A stretch of DNA of 64,000 nt from Lichenibacterium dinghuense (GTDB taxonomy: Bacteria > Pseudomonadota > Alphaproteobacteria > Rhizobiales > Beijerinckiaceae), in NCBI RefSeq assembly GCF_021730615.1, contig NZ_JAJLMN010000001.1, forward strand, positions 558,001-622,000, given 5' to 3'. The notes below the pieces were generated by a model. That model was not told where the DNA came from, did not search any database, and saw only the letters and a list, made by a program, of their open reading frames with translations. Of the stretch, positions 28,356-37,703 are shown in pieces. Within the stretch, counting starts at the first letter, position 1, and the number at the start of each line of letters is the position of its first letter. The translations under genes were made by a program, and so were the position numbers.

Positions 28356-30359
28356 TCAGGCCTTGAGGCCGAGCAGGCGCGAGCGCTGCTCCTCGGTCCG
28401 CGTCACCTCCTCGGCCGAGATGTAGTAGTCCCGGTTGTAGTTGAAGGTGTGGGCGATCGTGTAGACCACGATGGCGACGAAGCTCAAGGCCGCGAGCCAC
28501 CAGATGTACCAGATCATGGCGAAGCCGAAGGCCAGGGACAGGCCCGACAGGATGATGCCGGCGGGCGTGTTCTTGGGCATGTGGATGGCCTTGTAGCCGT
28601 CCAGCGGGCGCACGTAGCCGCGCTTCTTCATGTCGGTCCAGGCGTCGAGGTCGTGGCACATCGGTGTGAAGGCGAAGTTGTAGGCCGGGGGGGGCGACGA
28701 GGTCGACCACTCCAGGGTGCGGCCGTCCCACGGGTCGCCGGTCACGTCGGCCAGCACGTCGCGCTCCCGGATCGAGACGTAGATCTGGTAGAAGAAGGTA
28801 CCGATGCCGCCCGCGACCAGCAGTGCGCCGAAGGCCGCGATCACGAACCAGATGCGCAGCGACGGGTCGTCGAAGTGGTTCAGGCGTCGGGTGACGCCCA
28901 TCAGGCCGAGCACGTAGAGCGGCATGAAGGCGAAGTAGAAGCCCGACACCCACAGCCAGAACGACCACTTGCCCCAGTACACGTCGAGCTTGAAGCCGAA
29001 GGCCTTCGGCCACCAGTAGGCTACGCCGGCCATGATGCCGAAGAACGTGCCGCCGATGATGACGTTGTGGAAGTGGGCGACGAGGAACAGGCTGTTGTGC
29101 AGCTGGAAGTCGGCCGGGGGGACGGCGAGCAGCACGCCCGTCATGCCGCCGATCACGAAGGTGATGATGAAGGCGACGGTCCAGTACATGGGCAGCTCGA
29201 AGCGGATGCGCCCCTTGTACATGGTGAACATCCAGTTGAAGATCTTCGCCCCCGTGGGGATGGAGATGATCATCGTGGTGATGCCGAAGAACGAGTTGAC
29301 GCTCGCCCCGTTGCCCATGGTGAAGAAGTGGTGGAGCCAGACCAGGTAGGCCAGGATGGTGATGACGACGGTCGCGTAGACCATCGAGGCGTAGCCGAAC
29401 AGGCGCTTGCCGCAGAAGGTCGAGGTGACCTCGGAGAAGACGCCGAACAGCGGCAGGATGAGGATGTAGACCTCCGGGTGGCCCCAGATCCACAGCAGGT
29501 TCACATACATCATCGGGTTGCCCCCGAGGTCGTTCGTGAAGAAGTTGAAGCCGAGGTAGCGGTCGAGCGACAGCAGGGCCAACACGGCGGTGAGGATCGG
29601 GAAGGCGGCCACGATCAGCACGTTGGTGCAGAGCGCCGTCCAGGTGAAGATCGGCATCTTCATGAAGGACATGCCGGGCGCCCGCATCTTCACGATGGTG
29701 GCGATGAGGTTGACGCCGGACAGCAGCGTGCCGATGCCGGCGATCTGCAGCGACCAGATGTAGTAGTCGACGCCGACGCCGGGGCTGTAGGACGACTCGG
29801 ACAGGGGCGCGAAGTTGGTCCAGCCGGTGCGGGCAAACTCGCCGACGAACAGCGACAGCATGACCGTCATGGCGCCGGCCACCGTCATCCAGAACGAGAA
29901 GTTGTTCAGGAACGGGAAGGCGACGTCGCGCGCGCCGATCTGCAGCGGCACGACGAAGTTCATCAGGCCGGTGACGAAGGGCATCGCCATGAAGAAGATC
30001 ATGATGACGCCGTGGGCCGTGAACACCTGGTCGTAGTGGTGCGGCGGCAGGTAGCCCTCGGAGCCGTTGAAGGCCAGGGCCTGCTGCGAGCGCATCAGCA
30101 GCGCGTCGGAGAAGCCGCGCACCAGCATGACCAGCGCCAGCACGCAGTACATGATGCCGATCTTCTTGTGGTCGATCGAGGTGAACCACTCGCTCCAGAG
30201 ATAGCCCCAGACCTTGTAGTAGGTCAGGGCGCCGAGGAGCGCGGCGCCGCCGACCGCCACCCCGAGAAAGGTCACGATCAGGATGGGCTCGTGATAGGGG
30301 ATGGCTTCGAGCGTGAGACGCCCGAAGATCAGCTGCTGAAGGTTGATGTTCGAGAACAT
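28356..30359 (-). CDS. cyoB: cytochrome o ubiquinol oxidase subunit I
   Basis: 667 residues, the catalytic heme-copper subunit. Quinol-site residues typical of bo3 are visible (RGFSDAL, then [13 protein letters not shown]), with the low-spin heme ligand in TAHG, the copper ligands and cross-linked Tyr in WGHPEVY and LHHFF, and the heme ligands in VAHFHNV. About 15 membrane helices. It oxidises ubiquinol, reduces oxygen to water and pumps protons. Middle gene of cyoABCD, 60 bases after cyoA. The start [13 protein letters not shown] is the family start. Confidence 0.98.
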   Translation of the reverse strand: MFSNINLQQLIFGRLTLEAIPYHEPILIVTFLGVAVGGAALLGALTYYKVWGYLWSEWFTSIDHKKIGIMYCVLALVMLVRGFSDALLMRSQQALAFNGSEGYLPPHHYDQVFTAHGVIMIFFMAMPFVTGLMNFVVPLQIGARDVAFPFLNNFSFWMTVAGAMTVMLSLFVGEFARTGWTNFAPLSESSYSPGVGVDYYIWSLQIAGIGTLLSGVNLIATIVKMRAPGMSFMKMPIFTWTALCTNVLIVAAFPILTAVLALLSLDRYLGFNFFTNDLGGNPMMYVNLLWIWGHPEVYILILPLFGVFSEVTSTFCGKRLFGYASMVYATVVITILAYLVWLHHFFTMGNGASVNSFFGITTMIISIPTGAKIFNWMFTMYKGRIRFELPMYWTVAFIITFVIGGMTGVLLAVPPADFQLHNSLFLVAHFHNVIIGGTFFGIMAGVAYWWPKAFGFKLDVYWGKWSFWLWVSGFYFAFMPLYVLGLMGVTRRLNHFDDPSLRIWFVIAAFGALLVAGGIGTFFYQIYVSIRERDVLADVTGDPWDGRTLEWSTSSPPPAYNFAFTPMCHDLDAWTDMKKRGYVRPLDGYKAIHMPKNTPAGIILSGLSLAFGFAMIWYIWWLAALSFVAIVVYTIAHTFNYNRDYYISAEEVTRTEEQRSRLLGLKA

Positions 30360-30419
30360 GCGGCGGGTCTCGTCAGGTGTCGTTCGTCGTTCGGTTCGTC
30401 TTGGGGCGGTGGTCCGGCG

Positions 30420-31610
30420 TCAGTGCGGGTTGATCTGCGCCGGGGCGGGATTCATCTTGCCGTTGTCGACGGGCATCCCGTCCTCGTGGGGCTTACCCTT
30501 ACCTTGGGCGTCGTCGGCTTTCGAGCCACCCTGGTTGGACTGGGTCGCCATGCCGCTGGGCTCGACGCCCTGCGGCGCGGTCTTCAGCTCGTTCGGCGGG
30601 CGGCCCGAGGCCGGGAAGGTCGCGCCGGGGGCCTCGTTGCCCTCCTCGAGGCGGGCGCCGTCGTAGATCAGCTTCTCGCGGTTCTCCGCGCCCTTCTCGC
30701 CCGCCACTCCGCCGGTGGCGTCGATGGCCATCATCTGGTCCTCGCACATCTTGTTGGGGTCGGTGCACATGTTGAGGATCTTGTTGAACAGGTCCGGCTG
30801 CACCGAGCCGTAGAACTGCGGGCGCACCTTGGAGCTGGGCTTCGACAGCTCGTCGAACTTCGCCGCGTCGAGCTTCATGTCGGCGTGCTTGGCGTTGTCG
30901 ACCCAGGCGTTGAAGGCGTCGGGCTGGAGGCTCTGGAACTTGAACTTCATGTCGGAGAAGCCGGCACCGGAATACATGCCGGAGAAGCCGTCGAACGTGC
31001 CCTCCTTGTTCATCACCGCGGAGAGCTTCGTTTCCATGCCCGCCATGGCGTAAATCTGGCCCGCCATGGCCGGGATGAACAGCGTGTTCATCACCGTGCC
31101 GGAGGTGATGTGGAACTCGATCGGCTTGTCGACGGGGGCCGCCAGCGCGTTGACCGTGGCGATGCCCTGGTCGGGGTAGATGAACAGCCACTTCCAGTCG
31201 AGCGACACGGCGTCGATGACCAGCGGCTTGTCGCCGATCGGCACGGCGCGCTTGGCGTCGATGCGGCCGATGGGCCGGAACGGGTCGAGCACGTGAGTGC
31301 TGATCCAGGTCAGGGCGCCGAGCGCGATGATGATCAGCAGCGGCGCCGTCCAGATCAGCACTTCGAGCTGGGTGGAGTGGTTCCAGTCCGGCGCGTAGGC
31401 GGCCGTGGTGTTGGACGCGCGGTAGCGCCATGCGAACAGCGCCGTCGCCACGATCACCGGCACGATGATGAGCAGCATCAGCCCCGTCGAGGCCAGGATG
31501 AGGTTGCGCTCCTGCAGGGCCACGTCGCCCGACGGGTTCAGGATCACGAAATCGCAACCGCCCAGCAGGGCGAAGAGCGGAAGCAGGCCGAAGAATCGCA
31601 GAAGTCTCAC
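30420..31610 (-). CDS. cyoA: cytochrome o ubiquinol oxidase subunit II, with long C-terminal extension
   Basis: 396 residues. A lipoprotein signal (LRFFGLLPLFALLGGC) with lipobox LGGC, two membrane helices (LILASTGLMLLIIVPVIVATALFAW, VLIWTAPLLIIIALGALTWI) and a cupredoxin domain without the CuA ligands (SLDWKWLFIYPDQGIATVN, FHITSGTVMNTLFIPAMAG, YSGAGFSDMKFKFQS). It is longer than the roughly 315 residues of E. coli CyoA: the last 130 residues include a Cys pair (MCTDPNKMC) and a hydrophilic Pro/Asn/Lys-rich tail, probably disordered and periplasmic. First gene of the operon; divergent from the MFS gene. Confidence 0.96.
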   Translation of the reverse strand: MRLLRFFGLLPLFALLGGCDFVILNPSGDVALQERNLILASTGLMLLIIVPVIVATALFAWRYRASNTTAAYAPDWNHSTQLEVLIWTAPLLIIIALGALTWISTHVLDPFRPIGRIDAKRAVPIGDKPLVIDAVSLDWKWLFIYPDQGIATVNALAAPVDKPIEFHITSGTVMNTLFIPAMAGQIYAMAGMETKLSAVMNKEGTFDGFSGMYSGAGFSDMKFKFQSLQPDAFNAWVDNAKHADMKLDAAKFDELSKPSSKVRPQFYGSVQPDLFNKILNMCTDPNKMCEDQMMAIDATGGVAGEKGAENREKLIYDGARLEEGNEAPGATFPASGRPPNELKTAPQGVEPSGMATQSNQGGSKADDAQGKGKPHEDGMPVDNGKMNPAPAQINPH

Positions 31611-31813
31611 GGACGGGCCATCTGTTGCGAGGGTCGAGCCTCATGTACGATCGTCATCACCCTCTTAGCATTGGACGTTTTGTCCAGGCCAGAGCGGTTG
31701 GAGCCCGGCCCCGCGCGCGGTATGCGTGCCATGCGGGACGGTCCGCGCGGGGCTCGGGCCCGCGCGGCGGACGGCGACGGATGCCCGGCGCGGCGTCAAA
31801 CGAGGAAGCGGAG

Positions 31814-33151
31814 ATGACCAACATCGTTGCAGGCACGCCAACGTCGAGGCAGGTCGAACGCGACGCCCGGCTGGTGTCGGCGGACGAGCACCACGTGTCT
31901 CCGAGCGAGATCGCGCTCGGCGTGGTGATCGGCCGCACCTCGGAAGCCTTCGACTTCTTCGTCTTCGGCATCGCCTGCGCGCTGGTGTTCCCGAAGGTGG
32001 TCTTCCCCTTCGTGAGTGCGGTCGACGGCACGCTGCTGGCCTTCGCGGTGTTCAGCCTCGGCTTCGTGTTCCGCCCGGTCGGCTCCGTGATCTTCCTTCA
32101 GATCGACCGGCGGCACGGCCGCGGCGTGAAGCTCACCACCGCGCTGTTCCTGCTCGGCATCTCCACCGCCGGCATCGCCTTCCTGCCGGGCTACGACGAC
32201 ATCGGCTCCTGGTCGGTCGTGCTGCTCGTGCTGCTGCGCATCGGCCAGGGCGTGGCGCTCGGCGGCGCGTGGGACGGCCTCGCGTCCCTGCTGGCGCTCA
32301 ACGCTCCCCGGAACCGCCGCGGCCTCTACGCCATGGTGCCCCAGCTCGGCGCGCCGATCGGCCTGATGGTGGCGGCGGGGCTCTTCGCCTTCTTCATGGC
32401 CAACCTCGACATCGACGACTTCCTGAGCTGGGGCTGGCGCTACCCGTTCTTCGTGGCCTTCACGATCAACGTCGTGGCCCTGTTCGCCCGGCTGCGCCTC
32501 ATCGCCACCGAGGAGTTCGCCGAGCTGCTCAACACCCGCGACCTCCTGCCGGTGCCGATCCGCACCCTGGTGCGCACGCAGTGGAGGGACATCCTGATCG
32601 GCGCCTTCGTGCCGCTCGCCTCCTACGCGCTGTTCCACCTCGTCACCATCTTCCCGCTGTCCTTCGTGCAGCTCTTCACCGACCGGACGCCCGAGTCCTT
32701 CCTCGAGCTCGAATGCCTCGGCGCCGTGTCGCTGACGATCGGCGTTGTGGTGTCGGGCCTGCTGGCCGACTTCATCGGCCGCCGCACGCTGCTGGGCTCC
32801 AGCGCGGCCGGCATCGCGGGCTTCTCCTTCGCGATCCCGTTCCTGCTGAACGGCGGCCTGCAGGGCCACCTCGTGTTCATCCTGGTCGGCTTCGGGCTGC
32901 TCGGCGTGTCCTTCGGCCAGGCGGCGGGCGCAGTGGCGGCGAACTTCTCCAAGGCGAACCGCTACACCGGCTCGGCGCTGACCTCGGATCTGGCGTGGCT
33001 GCTCGGCGCCGGCTTCGCCCCCCTGGCGGCGCTCGGCGGCTACACGCTGTTCGGCCTGTGGGCCGTGGTGGTCTACCTCCTGTCCGGCGCCGCCTGCACG
33101 CTCGGCGCGCTCGCCTTCAACCGCGGCCTCGCCATGCGCACCGACATGTGA
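31814..33151 (+). CDS. MFS transporter (metabolite:H+ symporter type)
   Basis: 445 residues, about 12 membrane helices. The first loop carries SLGFVFRPVGSVIFLQIDRRHGR, close to the G-[R]-PVG...DR-xGR pattern of the metabolite:proton symporter group (ProP/ShiA-like), repeated in the second half as LLADFIGRRTLLG. Helix 4-5 has RIGQGVALGGAWDG. The substrate is unknown; organic acids, sugars acids or osmolytes are typical. ATG 31814 follows AAGCGGAG. It is divergent from cyoA across about 200 bases that likely hold both promoters; the neighbouring of such MFS genes with cyo is seen in related bacteria, from memory. Confidence 0.85.
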   Translation: MTNIVAGTPTSRQVERDARLVSADEHHVSPSEIALGVVIGRTSEAFDFFVFGIACALVFPKVVFPFVSAVDGTLLAFAVFSLGFVFRPVGSVIFLQIDRRHGRGVKLTTALFLLGISTAGIAFLPGYDDIGSWSVVLLVLLRIGQGVALGGAWDGLASLLALNAPRNRRGLYAMVPQLGAPIGLMVAAGLFAFFMANLDIDDFLSWGWRYPFFVAFTINVVALFARLRLIATEEFAELLNTRDLLPVPIRTLVRTQWRDILIGAFVPLASYALFHLVTIFPLSFVQLFTDRTPESFLELECLGAVSLTIGVVVSGLLADFIGRRTLLGSSAAGIAGFSFAIPFLLNGGLQGHLVFILVGFGLLGVSFGQAAGAVAANFSKANRYTGSALTSDLAWLLGAGFAPLAALGGYTLFGLWAVVVYLLSGAACTLGALAFNRGLAMRTDM

Positions 33152-33179
33152 CGCGGCCCCGCCCGTCACGGATGGATCC

Positions 33180-33216
33180 GAAGCCCGCGGGGGAAGCCCT
33201 CCGCGGGCTTCTTCGC
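33180..33216 (+). terminator. intrinsic terminator of the MFS gene
   Basis: GAAGCCCGCGG (33180-33190) pairs perfectly with CCGCGGGCTTC (33201-33211), loop of ten, followed by TTCGC. It lies 29 bases after the stop codon. The stem is strong and the following T-content is modest. Confidence 0.75.
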
Positions 33217-33391
33217 GTCCGAGGGCGCGCCGATCAGGTCGCGGGGGGAACCCGGGCCGGGGGGCTCCGCCGTCGCGGCGTGGAAGCCGATCACGTTCCC
33301 GCGACGGCGCGGACTCGCAAGAGTCCGTTGAAACTTCGAATCGAGACTTCACGGATCACGGAAGAGGCCCGGGCCACACGCGAGGTCGACC

Positions 33392-33640
33392 ATGCTGTTT
33401 CGCCGCTCCGCATCGCTCGTGGAAGCCATCCATCTCGACGGGACCGAAGCCGCGACCCGGGCCGCGGCGGCGCTGCCGCGGGCCGCGGCCCGCGCGCGGG
33501 CCGAAACCCTGGAGGTGTCGACCGCCTACGGCCGCCGCGTCGCCCGCCGCGGCGACTGGATCACCCGCGACGTCGCCACGCAGTCGATCCGCCTCTACGG
33601 CGACGAGCGCTTCCAGGCGACGCACGAGGCCGTCGCCTAG
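33392..33640 (+). CDS. small protein with GDWI..YGDERFQATHE-type domain
   Basis: 82 residues, no signal peptide. After an Ala/Arg-rich helix (ATRAAAALPRAAARARAET), the last 35 residues resemble a small domain known from phage and bacterial proteins with the pattern 'PGDWIVxGVKGExYPxxxDIFxATYE' (here RRGDWITRDVATQSIRLYGDERFQATHEAV). I recognise the pattern but not a function. ATG 33392 follows a GAGG-like GAGGTCGACC. It is convergent with the DUF1989 gene, 13 bases away, and separated from the MFS gene by a terminator, so it is likely its own unit. Confidence 0.65.
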   Translation: MLFRRSASLVEAIHLDGTEAATRAAAALPRAAARARAETLEVSTAYGRRVARRGDWITRDVATQSIRLYGDERFQATHEAVA

Positions 33641-33653
33641 GCGGGGACGCCGC

Positions 33654-34256
33654 TCAGTCGATGCGGTAGTGGATGGGCTTGAAGCTGCCGTTGTTGGACT
33701 GCGGCGCCGAGCAGGCGGTCAGGCCGATGATGAGGTCGGCCTCGGCCACGAAGGTGATGTGGTCGCCGGCCCGGCTCAGCGGGGGCTCGACGCGCAGCTC
33801 GCCCGTCGCCGCGTCGATCGGCACGTTCATGAAGCAGTTGAAGGCCACCGGGATGCGGTCGGGCGCGATCCCGTAGGGGGCCAGCGCGGCCGCGAGGTTG
33901 CCGAAGCAGCCGCGGTGCGGATCGGCGTCGCCGTAGATGATGCGGAACGTGTCGGCCGAGCAGGGCGTGAGCAGGAAGTCGTGGCGCCCGACCGTGTCCT
34001 CGACGATGCGCAGCATGACGTTGGAGCGGTTGGAATAGAGCGGATCACCCGTCGTCAGGTAGACGCGGCTGGCGTAGTCGAGCGTGCGCCCGGAGGAGAT
34101 CACCTCGTCCGTGTCGCGGCGGTCGTAGGCCACGAGGTCGGCCACCTGCTCGCCGCGCGGATCGATCACGGTCAGGCGCTGGCCCTTGTCGAGCGTGAAG
34201 GCGACCCCGGACCGGGGCTGGATCTCCAGCGGCTCGGCGTGTTCGGCGACTGACAT
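33654..34256 (-). CDS. DUF1989 family (urea carboxylase-associated) protein
   Basis: 200 residues of the DUF1989 family, often found beside urea carboxylase/urea amidolyase genes as UcaA-like proteins. Visible conserved pieces: RSGVAFTLDKGQRLTVIDPRGEQVADLVAY, YSNRSNVMLRIVEDTVGRHDFLLTPCSADTF, HRGCFGNLAAAL, FNCFMNVPID and LTACSAPQSNNGSFKP. Cysteines, Asp and His in those blocks are the expected metal or substrate contacts. No urea carboxylase or amidolyase is in the window; the immediate upstream neighbour on the same strand is a YqcI/YcgG (GntA-like) protein, 93 bases away, so these two may work together on a guanidine- or urea-type metabolite. Function unproven. Confidence 0.85.
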   Translation of the reverse strand: MSVAEHAEPLEIQPRSGVAFTLDKGQRLTVIDPRGEQVADLVAYDRRDTDEVISSGRTLDYASRVYLTTGDPLYSNRSNVMLRIVEDTVGRHDFLLTPCSADTFRIIYGDADPHRGCFGNLAAALAPYGIAPDRIPVAFNCFMNVPIDAATGELRVEPPLSRAGDHITFVAEADLIIGLTACSAPQSNNGSFKPIHYRID

Positions 34257-34349
34257 GCTTGGTGTTCCTTCGAGGGCGTCGGCCGGGACGGGCCGGAGCC
34301 GGGCGGCTCCCGCGGCATCGGTCCGGCCCGCGGGTGGCGCGGCTTGGCT

Positions 34350-35096
34350 CTACGGGCCGACCTGCAGCTCGTCCAGCGAGAGCGGGGGGTTTGTGGGCCA
34401 AGCCGCCTCGGGGCCGACCTCGATCCGGGGCCGCAGTGGGCAGCGCCATTCCGCGTCGACGCTGCGCCCGCTGTACTGGCGCGCTTCGGAGATCTCGCCG
34501 TGGCGGGCCAGCATCGGGTTGAGGCTTCCGGCGAGGTCCTCGTCGCGCCGCATGATGCTGTCGCGCAGCTTCTCGTAACGGCCCTCGGCCCGCAGCCGCT
34601 CGAACTGGACGTGGAGGTTGAAGACCAGCACCGGGGACGAGAAGCGGCGGGCCGGCCGGCTCGCGCGCGGATGGAGCCCGACGATGAAGAAGGCCTCGCC
34701 GCCGAAGCTCAGCGAGAAATGCGAGTTGTCGGGGTCGGACGCGACGCGCGCGTCGTAGTCCTCGCCGTGCCAGGCATCCTTGTCGGACAGGCTCTGCGCC
34801 CTGGCCCACAGGCTGCGCTCGAACTCCTCCTCGGTGAGGTCGCCCGGCCCCTCGAACACCACCGCGAAGCTCTGGAACAGGTCCGGCTGGCGACGGTACG
34901 AGGCGATGAAGTTTAGGAGTTCGGGATAGATCCGCAGGTCGTCCCATGCCGAGGTGATGTCGCGGGCGACGATGACGTGCATGCGCCCCCTCGACAGCGC
35001 CGACTTGGCCCCGACGCAGGGAAAGGGCGGGTTCCTGATGAAGGCGCGCAGAGCCTCCGCCCGCGGATGGCCGCAGGGTTCGGCATCGGTCTGCAT
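34350..35096 (-). CDS. YqcI/YcgG family protein (GntA-like heme-dependent N-oxygenase fold)
   Basis: About 248 residues. The N-terminal PFPCVGAKSALSRGRM segment and the middle SFAVVFEGPGDLTEEEFERSLWARAQSLSD, then [23 protein letters not shown], match the YqcI/YcgG family, which includes GntA, the heme-dependent enzyme that N-hydroxylates pre-guanitoxin (a guanidine compound), and B. subtilis YcgG. A His (VGLHPRAS) and upstream Cys/His are candidates for heme contact. Start: ATG 35096; a GTG at 35120 is a second option. Same strand and just upstream of DUF1989. The substrate is unknown; a guanidino compound is a reasonable guess from family. Confidence 0.8.
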   Translation of the reverse strand: MQTDAEPCGHPRAEALRAFIRNPPFPCVGAKSALSRGRMHVIVARDITSAWDDLRIYPELLNFIASYRRQPDLFQSFAVVFEGPGDLTEEEFERSLWARAQSLSDKDAWHGEDYDARVASDPDNSHFSLSFGGEAFFIVGLHPRASRPARRFSSPVLVFNLHVQFERLRAEGRYEKLRDSIMRRDEDLAGSLNPMLARHGEISEARQYSGRSVDAEWRCPLRPRIEVGPEAAWPTNPPLSLDELQVGP

Positions 35097-35341
35097 GTCT
35101 CGACTGCTCTCAAACTGCACAGGATGCTCACGACTGCCACCGGGGCCTGTTCAACAGGCGCCCTCTTGTGTGGTTCCGTGGTGCGACATGAAGCGGCTCG
35201 CGCTCCACAGCTTCCGCCGGGGCAGTCCGTGACGGCCGGACAAGCCCGGTCCCGCCAACCGAAAGCCTCGCAGCCTGGGAGGGGGCGGCGGCGTTGCGGG
35301 GGCCGGGAATGCGTCGAGGGCTGACGCGCGGCGGGAGCCGG

Positions 35342-35414
35342 TGGGCCGTGCAGGACTCGAACCTGCAACCAGACCGTTATGAGCGGCCGGCTCTAACCAT
35401 TGAGCTAACGGCCC
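35342..35414 (-). tRNA. tRNA with CAU anticodon, probably tRNA-Ile2 (lysidine-modified)
   Basis: Folds as a 73-nt cloverleaf: acceptor GGGCCGT/ACGGCCC, D-arm GCTC...GAGC with an eight-base loop, anticodon arm GGCCG/CGGTC with loop CTCATAA (anticodon CAT), T-arm GCAGG/CCTGC with TTCGAGT. The short D-loop and overall pattern resemble E. coli ileX-type tRNA-Ile2, whose C34 is converted to lysidine, more than elongator tRNA-Met, but the two cannot be told apart for certain without identity rules. CCA is not encoded. Confidence 0.9.
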
Positions 35415-35627
35415 GAGCCCCGCGGCCGGGCGCTCGGGCGCGGCGGGTTCGGTCGGCGCAGGCTACAGCGGAATCCCGCGCCGATGCAACGCCCGTCTCG
35501 GGGCGTCTTGGCGGTTGACAGCGGCCCGCGCCCCCTTCCGCGCGCGGCGCGATTTGCCTAGATTGCCGGGCTTCGGAGCCCTGGCATCCCGGCACGCGGC
35601 CGGGCGCGGGCGGGTGCGAGGGAACCG

Positions 35628-36155
35628 GTGCAGACTCAGACAGCCCGATCCGGCGTGGATGGCGCGCCCGTGGCCATCATCATGGGCAGCCAGTCCGATT
35701 GGGCCACGATGCGGCACGCCGCCGACACGCTCGACAGCCTCGGCGTGCCCTACGCCGCGCGCATCGTGTCGGCCCACCGCACGCCGGACCGGCTGGTGGC
35801 CTTTGCCCAGGGCGCCAAGGCGGCCGGGCATCGCGTGGTCATCGCCGGCGCCGGCGGGGCCGCGCACCTGCCCGGCATGACGGCGAGCATGACGCCCCTT
35901 CCCGTGTTCGGCGTGCCGGTCGAGACACACGCGCTCGGCGGCCGGGACAGCCTCTACTCCATCGTCCAGATGCCGGCCGGCGTGCCGGTCGGCACGCTAG
36001 CGATCGGCCGCGCCGGCGCCATCAACGCCGCGCTGCTCGCCGCCGCCGTGCTGGCCCTGTCGGACCCGGCCCTCGCCGACCGGCTCGACGCCCACCGGGC
36101 GCGCCAGACCGCGGGCGTGGCGGACGTCCCGCGCGACGAGGCGACGGGTGGCTGA
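35628..36155 (+). CDS. purE: 5-(carboxyamino)imidazole ribonucleotide mutase
   Basis: 175 residues. PurE moves the carboxylate of N5-CAIR to make CAIR in purine synthesis. [50 protein letters not shown] and [23 protein letters not shown] are the class I PurE motifs, with the catalytic His in SAHR. GTG 35628 starts it, with GAGGGA about eight bases upstream. It is followed, with an eight-base overlap, by purK, so the two make up the bacterial PurK/PurE route. Confidence 0.96.
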   Translation: MQTQTARSGVDGAPVAIIMGSQSDWATMRHAADTLDSLGVPYAARIVSAHRTPDRLVAFAQGAKAAGHRVVIAGAGGAAHLPGMTASMTPLPVFGVPVETHALGGRDSLYSIVQMPAGVPVGTLAIGRAGAINAALLAAAVLALSDPALADRLDAHRARQTAGVADVPRDEATGG

Positions 36156-37248
36156 GCCCGCCGTCTCCCCCGGCGACACGCTGGGCATCCTCGGCGGCGG
36201 CCAGCTCGGCCGCATGATCGCCATGGCGGCGGCCGGCCTCGGCCTGAAGAGCCACGTCTACTGCCCCGACGCCGACAGCCCCGCCTTCGCGGTCGCCGAC
36301 GCCCACACGGTGGCGGACTACCGCGACGAGGCGGCGCTGGCGCGCTTCGCCAAATCGGTCGCCGTCGTGACCTACGAATTCGAGAACGTGCCGGCCGAGA
36401 CCGCCGCCGTGCTGTCGCGCCACGCCCCCGTGCGGCCGAACGGCGACGCGCTGAAGACCTCGCAGGACCGGCTGGTCGAGAAGCAGTTCATCCGCTCGCT
36501 GGGGCTGGAGACGGCGCCCTTCGTGGCCGTGGACGACCCCGGCGCGCTGGCCCGCGCCGTGGCGCAGCTCGGCCGCCCGTCGATCCTGAAGACGCGGCGC
36601 TTCGGCTACGACGGCAAGGGCCAGGCCATGGTGCGCGAGGGCTCGGACCTCGCGGTGGTGTTCCGCTCGCTCGGGCAGAAATCGATCCTCGAAGGCGTCG
36701 TGCCCTTCGTGCGCGAGGTGTCCATGATCGTCGCCCGCGGGGTCGACGGGGGCTTCCGCGCCTACGAGCTCAACGAGAACAACCATTCGGCCGGCATCCT
36801 CGCCACCACGACCCTGCCGGCCCGCGTGGCGCCCGACACCGAGCGGCTCGCCGCCGAGATGGCGCGGCGCATCGCCGACGCGCTCGACTACGTGGGCGTG
36901 CTGACGGTGGAGATGTTCGTGGTGCCCGGCGCGAACGGCGGGCCGGAGCGGCTCGTCGTCAACGAGATCGCCCCGCGCGTCCACAATTCCGGCCACTGGA
37001 CGCTCGGCGGGGCCGCGACGTCGCAGTTCGAGCAGCACGTGCGCGCGGTCTGCGGCTGGCCGCTCGGCTCGACGCAGCGCTTCGGCGCGATCCAGATGCG
37101 CAACCTGATCGGCGACGACGTCAACGCCTGGCGCGCGATCCTGGCCGAGCCGGGCGCGAGCCTGCACCTCTACGGCAAGGCGCAGCCCCGCCCGGGGCGC
37201 AAGATGGGTCACGTGACGCGCGTGACGCCGGAGCCGCGCCGCGGCTGA
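36148..37248 (+). CDS. purK: 5-(carboxyamino)imidazole ribonucleotide synthase
   Basis: 366 residues of the ATP-grasp family: [18 protein letters not shown] at the start, [12 protein letters not shown] in the ATP-binding domain, [14 protein letters not shown] and [14 protein letters not shown] late. It uses ATP and bicarbonate to carboxylate AIR to N5-CAIR. GTG 36148 starts inside the end of purE. It ends about 200 bases before the oxidase subunit gene. Normal length. Confidence 0.97.
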   Translation: MAEPAVSPGDTLGILGGGQLGRMIAMAAAGLGLKSHVYCPDADSPAFAVADAHTVADYRDEAALARFAKSVAVVTYEFENVPAETAAVLSRHAPVRPNGDALKTSQDRLVEKQFIRSLGLETAPFVAVDDPGALARAVAQLGRPSILKTRRFGYDGKGQAMVREGSDLAVVFRSLGQKSILEGVVPFVREVSMIVARGVDGGFRAYELNENNHSAGILATTTLPARVAPDTERLAAEMARRIADALDYVGVLTVEMFVVPGANGGPERLVVNEIAPRVHNSGHWTLGGAATSQFEQHVRAVCGWPLGSTQRFGAIQMRNLIGDDVNAWRAILAEPGASLHLYGKAQPRPGRKMGHVTRVTPEPRRG

Positions 37249-37465
37249 CCCCTGGCCGGGCGAGATGCGCAGGCCTGCCATGCGGGTGTAACCGCGCGTT
37301 CAACGGCCCGTCTGCTTTCGAAAGCCGCAGGACGCCCGCGAAAGCAGCGACTTGCGGCGGTTGTGTCGTTTGCGGGCCTGCCGGCTTTGGGCTAAGTCTC
37401 GACACAATGATGCGTCCCGCGCGGCACCCGCGGCGGGACGGCCGAGCACGGGAGGCTGGAGCGGC

Positions 37466-37615
37466 ATGGCGATCCACGACGACGTTCCGATGAACCCGGA
37501 ATACATGGACTACGCCGAGCACGAGCGGACCTACAGCGGCTTCATCAACGTGACGAAGTGGGGCGTGGTGGCCGTCGCGGCGCTGCTGATCTTCCTGGCG
37601 CTCTTCGTGATGTGA
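37466..37615 (+). CDS. aa3-type cytochrome c oxidase subunit IV (COX4_pro_2-like)
   Basis: 49 residues: a short acidic start with MNPEYMDYAEHERTYSGFI, then one membrane helix (WGVVAVAALLIFLALFVM). This matches the small alphaproteobacterial subunit IV of aa3-type oxidase, a single helix packing next to subunits I and III. GGAGG-like GGGAGGCTGGAG lies just before ATG 37466. The main aa3 subunits are not in the window. It precedes the transhydrogenase genes, and the same linkage is familiar from other Hyphomicrobiales. Confidence 0.85.
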   Translation: MAIHDDVPMNPEYMDYAEHERTYSGFINVTKWGVVAVAALLIFLALFVM

Positions 37616-37703
37616 CGCCCCGCCCGGCTCCGGTCCGGGCTCGACCAGACCACACGAGCGGCCCGACCGCGGCCGACACCACATCCAGGGTGAGGAAACA
37701 ACG

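Noticed and set aside
35342-35414. tRNA as an attachment site of a genomic island.
   Set aside because: No integrase, phage gene, or repeated tRNA 3' end near it; downstream is purEK, core metabolism.
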